A DNA stretch of 64,000 nucleotides from Lunularia cruciata (lineage: Eukaryota; Streptophyta; Marchantiopsida; Lunulariales; Lunulariaceae), in the NCBI GenBank assembly GCA_948567375.1, contig OX419761.1:5272501-5336500 (forward strand), in the 5' to 3' direction. Positions 54,991 to 64,000 of this stretch are shown here, piece by piece. The first letter of the stretch is position 1; each line of letters opens with the position of its first letter. Below the pieces are notes generated by a model that did not search any database, was not told the DNA's origin, and was given only the letters and a program-made list of their open reading frames with translations. Both the position numbers and the translations under genes were made by a program.

Positions 54991-57603
54991 CGAAATTATG
55001 GAATCACAAGTTAATTCTTCCGATGATGGAGGACTGCAGAAAATTGTTACCTGATGTTGGAGGACTACGAAAGTGCTATCTTAGCCCCAATGCCATTGGC
55101 GACGTTTATTTTAATTCTTAACCCAAACATTGTCCTTAGCGTACTTCTCATTTTCCATAACATTTCAATCATCATTGGTTTAGAGTTATTACGCTGCATT
55201 GTGAGGTTATTGCTCTAATACCGATATCAATACGGATTTGGACACGATTGTTCTATAATTATAACATTAATAGTGTTTTACGTGAATTCGATTTTAAAGA
55301 GTTTAGGGAGACCTCGGATCCTTCTTGAGTTTATTCTTTTGTATGCTATCTTTCTATAATTTTTCTTCTTCCTTATGTTAACCTTACGGTTTCTTACAAG
55401 AAGGATTCATCATCTTGGAATTGGAATTGGTTGTCGGGTACACAACAACAAGGAGATCATTTAAAAAGATTGTTATATACTATGGCTTACCTTAGAGTTC
55501 TTTTATTTCTACTTTTGCCATGCTAAGTAGTGTATTTTTCTCCTTGGCAAACAATATATATATCCATATATCATATTAGGTATGTCTTTGATCACTTTAC
55601 CATTAAACTTTATCTTGTAAACTTGAGAGTCAAGATGTCAAAATATAGAGCATGGTCCCCTTCAACTATCACTACTCACCTCTAACCTCGAGAAGAGCTG
55701 AGGTGTATCACATCTACATATTACTAACATATTCTTGGAGTTCCAAAAAGATCAAAGATTTTGTCACATGCTTCTTAGGCATAAGTCTTGCAAAGGATAT
55801 TTTTCATATGTATGGCCTTCCTCTACTAAGAGATCCATGAGTGGTATTTGTTATGTTCTCCACTAATATTGCACATAGACAAACTTAACTACTTTTCATG
55901 GTTCTACTTCTCTAATCTTCTTATCAAGTTTGAGAGATTTCAATGACAAGATTATGGGAGACTTTGGTGATATCATTAGATCAAAGGCATTGGATTAGGT
56001 GATAAGGGATTTGGCACATAGATAGATATCTGTGAGCCAAATCTAGAGCGGAGGGGTAGACTTATTATTTATGGAGGAAATGACAACTATAAAGTTTATA
56101 GGTAGTTGTGCTCTCTCTATACCTCTACTTTCCTCATTTTTTTGGTTTTTGATAAATGAGCCTTGGAGATATATGTGATCAAGGTGTAGGATGGACCCTT
56201 TTCTCTCCAAGTGTTATTGCGGTATATGAGAGCGTGCCAATCTTCACAAGCACAAGATGGCCTTCCTTCATTTGCTTCTTTACCTTCTTTACCAAAGGTT
56301 TGCAATCTTCTTTGTTAGATCAACAATTTTAGTATACATTACATTCTCTCAATTTGACTCATCCATTCCTTGTGCTATTAGAATAAATCTTTGCTCTTGC
56401 TCTAATAGGGGTGCAAGCTTTTGGATCCTAGCTCAATTATGCAATAATGCATTCCAACTTGCACTAGCTACTTTCTTTATAGCAATGAGGTTTACCTAAT
56501 TTGGTCCACTCATCTGCATCTTCATTACTCACTTGTGAGTGTGGTTCTACCTATGTGATGCAAAAATGGTCCATATGACACAATAGGGGGTTTCAAGTAC
56601 ACTTTTTTCATTGCACATAGAGCTCACACAAAATAATTTATGGGGATCCAAAATATTCTTTATAGTTGATAGGGAGTGGTTTTGGCAATATTTTGCAAAG
56701 GATTACCTTTAGACATAAAATTTCTATAGGTCATAAGTTTCATGATCCACAAAGATGAGACGGAGTTACAAGGCTTACTTGTTACTCTTAATGAACCCTT
56801 AAGAATTTATTAGATCCTTAATTATAGATGGTATTTGAATTTGGAAAATGAATACTATGTGTTATAATCTTAAGGAGTGATGCATTTAAAAGGTTGGACT
56901 GAATTTACATGGCTTGTGGTATTTCTCTTCTCAAATGTTCCTAAATTTGCATATTTAGTGAAATGATGCATTTGAGTTATTCAATGCATTATCTATTTGT
57001 ATCTCATTGAGTGGGTAATAGTATAGTGCGGGTTAGTGGGTTTATAGATTACATGAAAACTCTTCTTTAAAGGCACCTTAAAGATGCTCCACTTTAGCAC
57101 CTAGTAATTACTAATGAAAGAAATTAAGATAGCCATGCAACACCAGACCATAGAGAAAGCTTAAGGTTCTTGACTTTGATGAATAGGGATTCAATTATGG
57201 TGGTTTCAACAAGTTTAGAATATAAAATAAAACTTGGAGTGATTGGATGATTTTGATTTTGAGATGGAGGTCAATCTAGTATTGAAATGGTTGTATTTTG
57301 TTCATTCTTAGAGATATTTGCTAGACCAAATTTTTTACAATAGGAGCACAAAGTTTGCTTTTAAATTTTTTTAAGATGTGAATCCATGTTCTTTCAAACT
57401 ACTAGTGAAAATGGATGTTAAATCTGCTCTTGTTTTATTTGATCTCACCAAAGAACATGATGTTTTCAAAAATGATAATACACAAAAGTTGTGGGTTCAA
57501 TTGGAAATCATCTTTGATCAATTGGACATAATGGAAATGGTGTGTGTGCAGCCAAGGGTACAAATTTGTGGGAGATTTGTACAAGATCTACAAGTAAGTA
57601 TCT
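54991..57603. other. AT-rich intergenic stretch without a gene
   Basis: Only short frames occur. The 57378-57608 plus frame (76 codons) shows no domain. Nothing else is supported. Confidence 0.55.
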
Positions 57604-60600
57604 TGTGACAACCCAACTAGTATCACTTTTGCGGTAATCAAGTAAATAAGTTTGTTCTCACAAAGTTATGAGTTAGATATGGTCAATACTAAGTAAAACA
57701 ATCATAGTGTAGTTCTTCTTGAGTTTGTCTTTAATCTCTCAGGTAGAAAACACACCCAAAAGAGAATAACAAACATTGATCATAGTCTTATCACAAGTTA
57801 ACACTTTATAATCACAATACTATCCAATCTTTCCAAACCAACTTTGATTATGATGATTCAAGTTCTTCCAAAAATGGCTACTTCACTACAAAATAACTTT
57901 ATCTCAGAATTGTGTTCCACCCCTCCATTCAACAAATAACTTCCATGATCAAAATTACTTCACATCAAACTCATGCTACACTCACAAATGCAAAATACTA
58001 CCAACACTACAATTCCTCTCAGATCTATCAAGGTATTGTTTTGATTGCTATCTACTTAGATCAAACACACAAAATGAAGATCATGGTTGTGGAATCCAAC
58101 ATCCAACTAGCACATTGACTTGCACTTCAAAATTCTCCACACACTCACAAACACAAGCACAAACTTAATACTCAAAACTAAGCTCAAGCAACAAGCACTA
58201 AAATACAACACTTTGCTTTATCTATCTTCAGAAATTGTGAATACTAAACAACATAATAGTACAAATGCATCCTTTAAATAGGCAATGCACTAACAATTAT
58301 CTAGCAAAAATATTGTTCTATAACAACTTTACCAACTTGCAGATCTACAAATAACAATGCACCTCTTCATATTTGCCTCTTCAAGTCTCAAAACTGTAAC
58401 TACTTTGATCCAATGTCAACCTCAACTTTGGCTTCCAAACCCAATGTTCCCTCATAGAATTCCCTTTTTTGAATCTCTCTAATACTACTCCTACATCTTC
58501 TATTTCTACTATCTCTTCACTATGAACTACAATTGTACTCATATCTAATCTATCTACATCTTCATCTGCTAACCAAATCTTCTCTACTATCTCAAGTAAC
58601 TCGCCTGATGACTCTTGCACTCCTACTCCAACTAATTCAAACTTTGTATTCAACTTTATCTCACTATGAAGTCTATCCAAGTCTGATCAAACAAGATCTA
58701 ATCTGAGATTTACATTATCTACTACCTCTAACATCTTCCTATCTACACAATCTTGCAGACAAATTAGAAGATTATTCAACTATGTCCTTCACCTTTCACT
58801 TCCTTGTCTCTTGAACCAACAACTTCAACTTGTGCAATCTTGCCTCTTCCAAATTACCCTTGGCTTCAATACTAAGCATTGCTGTCAACTTGTTTACCAT
58901 TTCTTCTATTCCATCCAACTCCACCCTTGGAACTATCCTCTCCTTACTTCTTTCCACTTTCAGTTCATTTCGTACATCATCAACTTGTATTCAAACTCAG
59001 CCTTCATTGCTTCTTTCTCTTGCATGTATAGGACTAATTGATCCTCAGCTCCTCTCAACAATCCTTGCAATTGTTCTTCCTCTCGACTATGCTCTGTTAA
59101 CTCTTGTTGCCAGGCTTGGTCCTTCTCTACTGCTCTCTTCCTCATACTCTCTAACTCTTGCTCCATCATTGCTGCACTCGCCTTCAAATGTATCATCTCT
59201 ACTTGTGCATCAACAATTTCTCTCTTCATTACCTCAACCAATGCCATCTTCTCCTTCAATTCCTCCCTACACTTCACCAAGTCCTCCTTCAAGACTTTTG
59301 AGCTTTTATTTAGAAGAATTGCCTCTACTCAAAGTTCCTCTTCCTCTATAGCTTTACTTGATATGACAATGACTACTTGAGTACTTCTCTTCCTCCTGGC
59401 AATCTTTGGACATACCAAGGCTCCTTCTTCTTTCTTCTCACACTCACGCTTGACTGTTGGCACCTCCAAACTGGGCTTCTTTGCTTCCCTAACTTTTTCT
59501 CTGGATTGCTAGACTTCAACTTCTCCTTCATTGCCACTACTTGATTCCTTGCTCCGTAGTGTGAATTCTTCTTCTCCTCTTGAGGCTTCTCCTTTCAACT
59601 CCATTTCTCCCTCTAATTCCTCCTCCAAAGTTGATTCTTTCACTTCTATTGGCACTAAACCTAGCTTTGGGTTAAGTTTTGGTATCTTCTGAGGTTGCAC
59701 CGTTGTAATTTGTCCTTCAAGTCTACTTTGCTTTTTGGGCATGGGGATATCCACTGCTACTATTTTCTCCTTCCCACTCTTCATGTAGTAATCATCTTCT
59801 TCATGAACCCGCTCCATGTAGTAACGTTCATCTGGCATCAGCTTCCTTGCGCAGATCCGGGTGAAAGTGGGACCACATTCTACTTCTCTCCTTTGAAGTT
59901 GACAAATTTAGCCCAAAGTAGAAAGCTACCAAGCCCTTGGCTTAGAAATAGCTCCTGGCTTACACCAAGAGCCGACGAATGAGCCACAAAGGGTACAAAA
60001 TAGTGAAGTCAAATGTCCATCCTCCAACCAATGATCATCTGCCCCACACGCTAGTGTAGACATTTTGCCCAATCCACCACCTCCCCTACAAACATATGGT
60101 GAAAGAACACTACTTGCTGCATTGTGACGTAGGTGGTTCACTCTAGCTTGAACATAACCATCATCAAGCTCATGATCCCTCTTTGCATTGGGTCTTTATA
60201 ACTATCCACCTTAAACCCATTCTTGGTGTGAGGTCTATTAAAAGAATTCCTAACCTTGGCAGTTTCCTCAAACACATCACATTTCTGATAGAAGGTGACA
60301 CTTCCTACCTCTCCTACTTCTCTACCTAGGACTAATCTCCAATCCAGCTTAGTCCATCAAGCCAGATTCCCTTTCTTCTCTTCATGCTTCTGCCCATCCT
60401 TGCAACCACTAGCGGTAATCTTTGCCATGAACCTTGGAAAACTTAAATTCTAGAGCTAGGAACCTAATATAAAGTCTTGATAAGAATTTGGTCCTCACTA
60501 CAACATCTAATCAACACATTGCAAGAATCCTCACTACACTCTGCTTACTCATTTTTGGGCCATTGTATACTTCCTCACTCTTCGCTTATGAAAGATCAAA

Positions 60601-61097
60601 CCCAAGATTCTAACCTACTCCTCTTACGTATTTGTAGTTTGCATTCCTTTGGGTCAACTTTGAATATGAACAGGGTAGCATCTAAACATTGCAGTACTTC
60701 CTCTTTGAAATCTCAAATTTATATGCCTTTGCTGATTGATCATTCTTCAGTTGCTTCTATGTGTTACTCACCAATTTTGTGAGTTTGTTTCTTGTCACTT
60801 TCAAAGAACATCTTGGTCCCGAGGTAGTCACTTTCTTCCTGCTTACTTTCTTGATTGGCGTAACCTGGAGAAGTTTGTTATAAGATCTTTGGATCAAGTT
60901 GCGCTACCTAATACAAAGTCCTCTTCTTCATATTTCATTTTGTCCAACTTGAGTCCTTTGGACTTTGACTCAAGGTTGACTTTAAGTTTATGCCAAACAC
61001 ACTATTCCTCATGTTTCTTCCCTATTTAGCCCTCCTTTGGCTTTACCAATGCACTTCTTCTTTAAAACTAAAATAAAATAAAATTGTGGGTACCATA
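57604..61097 (-). mobile_element. Unit C: 3.5-kb LTR-like unit encoding the coiled-coil protein
   Basis: It starts TGTGACAACCC and ends GGGTACCATA (from CACA). Flanks TATCT and TATAC match only in part. The 3' block (TTGCGGTAATCAAG with GTATCACTTT) and the T-rich leader match units A and B. It has no gag-pol or second LTR, and CpG is depleted. Confidence 0.7.
58381..60530 (-). pseudogene. Unit C ORF remnant
   Basis: Collinear with A and B. RLDVVVRTKFLSRLYIRFLA lies near 60500, DWRLVLGREVGEVG near 60330, and DDYYMKSGKEKIVAVDIPMP within 59509-59838, followed by an acidic stretch. A coiled coil is at 58960-59292 (AQVEMIHLKASAAMMEQELE, AWQQELTEHSREEEQL). The C-tail (VDRLDMSTIVVHSEE) is at 58381-58680. 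Several stops and frameshifts make it nonfunctional. Confidence 0.65.
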
Positions 61098-62258
61098 TAT
61101 ACATAGAGAGCCATTACATCCATTGTAGATATTTTGAGTGAAGAAGTTTCCTTGCCAAACAAAGAAAAGAGAAATAGAATTTTGAATATCTTTGCAATGA
61201 AAGGGTTTAAAAGATGTGTAGGATAAGTGGATGGTACTTTATTTCCTCTTTTCCAACAACCAAAGTGGATAGGGAAATTTAATTCAATTACAAATTTTCA
61301 TATTTAATCAATGACCAAGTAGTATACAATGACATGCAATGAATAATACATTTCTTTGGAGGTGAGTGTCCATCCTTGCCCCCCATTGTAAGTTTTGGTC
61401 TTGAACCATGTGACGACTACATATGTTTTGGTCCATATGTCCATTTGGGAGTGTTCAATATGTGAGTGTTTATTAGTTCTTAGAATGCATTACATTGCAA
61501 GTTTTGGTACATAAGTCTAATTCAAAAGTGGTGTTACTACATAAGTCTAGTTATGATTGTGAGCCGGCCTATCTTTCAATCAAGATGAACCTCTGATGGC
61601 AATTACAGTAGCGCACCATGGACTAAGAAGGCAAAGAACCCCAACTACATCATATTCCAACAAGGCTAACACTCCAAGACTCAAGACATTGCTCATTATG
61701 GAACTCAATGAGAGAGATAGTTGAAAATGAAATGATGATGAGTACCTCCTCATCCCTAGTTTATATACTTGTGAAATAGTTATGCACCAAAGTTACTAAT
61801 TACTAGAGTAACTCAAGTTACTAGTTTAGAAGTCAAATAAAGTAAAAAGGCTAAAGGAATATCTATACTCATGGGAATATTCTCCTAAGCATGTGGTCTT
61901 ATCTTGACCCAACCACTAAGTCAAGGATTCCTTCACATGGTCTATCCTTGGACTATAGGAGAATCCCAAACAAAAGGCTTGTGGGTCTAAGAATTCCCAA
62001 CTCTTTCCTCAACGCCAAATACCTAAGAATAATACTAAGTCAACACACTAGAATCCAAAATAATGGTGCTAATCTTTTCCACTTCCTCTAACATAAAGTC
62101 CTTTCTATCTTAGCTATGATTATCTTTAGCTAATCATGACTAATGTAGAACCATCCTTTATCTCTATATAAATAATATCTCTCAAGTACTTCTTTATATA
62201 TATATAATATACCAAACTAAATATCACAATAACACATATTTGAACAAATGGATGTTAC
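61098..62258. other. AT-rich spacer without a gene
   Basis: No recognisable frame or domain. The 5' part of the Harbinger transposase that follows should lie here but is not readable. Confidence 0.5.
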
Positions 62259-62762
62259 ATGACAAGGTGGCACTATGATTCTGAAAATGAAAGGTATGTG
62301 GTTGTAGGGATGCATGGGTCTTGTTCCAATATGACTTGGGTCTTGTCACAATATGACTTGCATCAAAAAATCACCTTCGTGGAGGGTGATATGAATCAAA
62401 GAGTGTCAAATTCTTCTTTTGAGCACCACCATTATCTCCTTAGCAACTTGAGGTACATGCCAATTGGCCACCTGGTACCTTCATTTAAGCATAACCAAAC
62501 AAAGGATAAAATGGAGTTTTGCAAATATGTTGCAAGAGCACAAGTCCTTAACAAGCATTTCATTGGTGTTTTGAATGCACTTTGGCATTCTCTATGCTAG
62601 CTAAGAGTGCAACTTAAAAGTAAGAACATGAATATTTTTTTGATTAAATGGATAAGTTGTTGTATAATATTGCATAACTTCCACATCATTAAGAGCAATG
62701 CGAAAATAGAAGAGGACCCCAAAATAGATTTAGCTCAAGGAGGGGACAAGGAAAAGAATTAA
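62259..62762 (+). pseudogene. PIF/Harbinger (HARBI1-type) transposase fragment
   Basis: The frame reads RYVVVGMHGSCSNMTWVLSQ, then HHYLLSNLRYMPIGHLVPSF, CKYVARAQVLNKHFIGVLNA and LWHSLC, a TAG at 62598-62600, and in the same frame LRVQLKSKN, NIFLIKWISCCIILHNFHII. These match the DDE_Tnp_4 blocks G-x-x-G-S-x-x-D-x-x-V-L, YLL-D-x-x-Y-P, A-R-x-x-x-E-x-x-I-G-V-L-K-x-R-W-x-S-L and C-x-x-L-H-N-F. The Asp after GS and the Asp after YLL are both Asn, so it is dead even apart from the stop. The first part of the domain is missing. Confidence 0.75.
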
Positions 62763-62787
62763 ATGATTGAGGAGGATGCATTCCTAC

Positions 62788-63356
62788 TATAATGCCATTA
62801 GCTACATATTATCTAGAGGTAGAAATTGGCTTGGTAATATCTGGAAGGATGTCATATATGATGGTCCAAGTAGATCAAATAGAGGTGTCATCAAAAGAGT
62901 ACTTCCACTAATATGGCAAAGGCTAAAAACACCTTGAAAACTTTAGAGCTAATTTTAGAGGCTTAAATGGATGAAATAGGTCTCAAAAATTGATAAACCT
63001 TCCCCATCAAGGAAAAGGCATTGCTTGATTCTTCCCATGTTTGTCTCATTAAGAGCTTTCTAATGATACCTTATCCATGCTATTTTGAGTTTCTTATAGG
63101 AAGATTCCCTCAGTTAAACTTGTTTGACCAACCAAGTAAGACAATGATCCATATATCACCAACCCATGCAGCTGATCTAAGGGTGGAGCTTGTTGACATA
63201 TCACCAATCCATGTATCTAATCCAAGGTTGGAGCTCCTTTTGAGGGGATCCTCTTTGTTATATAATAAAGACAAGGTGCTTTATAAAGGTATTGGAGTAT
63301 TGAGGATTGAAACCTTGTGTTTCTCTTGGGTGATTTCTTGTCCTTGGAACATTACA
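62788..63356 (+). repeat. 5' LTR of a plus-strand gypsy copy
   Basis: It starts TATAATGCCATTAGCTA (from TGTAATAC...) and ends GGAACATTACA. The TATA-like TTATATAATAAAG is at about 63257. A primer-binding site follows directly, so this is a 5' LTR and not a solo. Confidence 0.8.
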
Positions 63357-63357
63357 A

Positions 63358-63646
63358 TGGTATCCAAGTAGGTGTTTTAATCCAAAAGAGTGGATCATCC
63401 CTCTTGGAGGAACATGGGCTATTGAGATTGAGTAATTTTGAAGGGAGAAAATGTAATGTAATCAGTAGATTGGAAGTGTTTTAGAGAGAGATGGAGACTC
63501 TTGAAGGACAATTTCCTATATCCCATTTTCTATTCTTGAATCCATTCTACATCAAGATTATGTATATCCAATGTGAGCAAGAGAGAGTATATCTAATTTA
63601 CCATTTTGGAGTAGAGTTCATGGACATAATGATGAATTTGCCAAAA
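63358..63646 (+). other. Primer-binding site and leader of the plus-strand gypsy copy
   Basis: The primer site TGGTATCCAAGTAGG (63358) is a decayed TGGTATCAGAGC. The following ~290 bp match, in reverse orientation, the leader of the 12.4-18.7 kb element (for example AGAGTGGATCA.CCCTCTTGG, TTCTTGAATCCATTC, GATGAATT). The match stops abruptly at 63646, where another LTR begins. Confidence 0.8.
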
Positions 63647-64000
63647 TGTAATACTTTGAGAATAGGAGACCTGAAGAGAAACACACCATGAAAAACACAC
63701 AATTTCACACTCAAAACCTCCCATGCCCCAAGGAGCACCTTCTCTTTATTGTATAGACAAAGAGGATCTCCTCCAAGGAAGCTCTACCATAGGATTAGAC
63801 ACACAGATACTTGACATGTCAGCAAGCTCTTCCTTGGATGGGTGACATGTCGGTCTTGGTCCTATCTGGTTGGTCAAACAAGCTTTGATTAGAGGGAAGC
63901 CTTTAGGGAATCTTCTTGTAGGAATCTCAAAATACCATGGGTGAGGTACCGTTGGAAAGCTCTTGATGAGACAAATCAAGGGGTAGGAAGGCCAATATTT
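63647..64000 (-). repeat. Second gypsy-family LTR, opposite orientation, cut by window end
   Basis: It starts TGTAATACTTTGAGAATAGG and follows the 12447 LTR (AGGAGCACCTTCTCTTTATT, GCTTTGAT, GGGAATCTTCTTGTAGGAA) to the window edge. It interrupts the leader of the plus-strand copy, so it is an LTR or element inserted later. Confidence 0.85.

Overview
This window is nuclear DNA of a land plant. The evidence is one interrupted plant housekeeping gene with GT-AG introns, set among decayed plant retroelements. The retroelement density and the low-GC flanks suggest a large genome, plausibly a gymnosperm, but the lineage is an inference. No prokaryotic features, CRISPR array or functional tRNA/rRNA gene was seen.

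The one host gene I am confident of lies on the minus strand at 40474-53672. It encodes a FIP1-like subunit of the pre-mRNA cleavage and polyadenylation machinery (FIP1[V]/FIPS5 type). I traced ten coding exons with compatible phases, giving about 1471 residues: an acidic N-terminus starting with a Fip1-type FGDLYADI box, a glycine-rich stretch, the diagnostic Fip1 motif (exon 3), and a long Arg/Asp/Glu/Ser-rich tail ending in a basic ARKRRW box. Its fifth intron is 4.8 kb. It holds a head-to-tail repeat array with a conserved small hairpin, and a 5'-truncated reverse-transcriptase-like fragment with a YMDD box.

Left flank (1-33 kb, AT-rich): a solo LTR (74-814); a Ty1/copia gag-protease relic (1.84-2.73 kb); a PHD-finger plus methyltransferase-like relic (3.4-4.1 kb); an old ORF-bearing unit D (from about 5.3 kb) interrupted by a younger unit A (8137-11236); a full-length but dead Ty3/gypsy chromovirus (12447-18747) with LTRs, primer-binding site, polypurine tract, gag, protease, RT, RNase H, integrase and chromodomain; unit B (19242-23042); and another solo LTR (26563-27079). 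The stretch 27.1-33.6 kb is AT-rich and shows no gene.

Gene island (about 33.5-55 kb, visibly more GC-rich): the FIP1 gene plus a short dispersed repeat family (at least six copies, one a 69-bp insertion between 19-bp direct repeats), an 820-bp foldback element, and a LINE-like C-terminal relic broken by a 58-bp duplication.

Right flank (55-64 kb): unit C (57604-61097), a PIF/Harbinger transposase relic (62.26-62.76 kb), and two LTRs of the 12-18 kb gypsy family in opposite orientation.

The most interesting signal is the A/B/C/D family. These are 3.1-3.8 kb units with LTR-like TG...CA ends and 5-bp target duplications, but with no internal gag-pol. Each carries the remains of one large protein: a Trp-rich helical N-domain, an acidic middle and a long C-terminal coiled coil. 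They may be giant protein-coding solo LTRs or an undescribed non-autonomous element.
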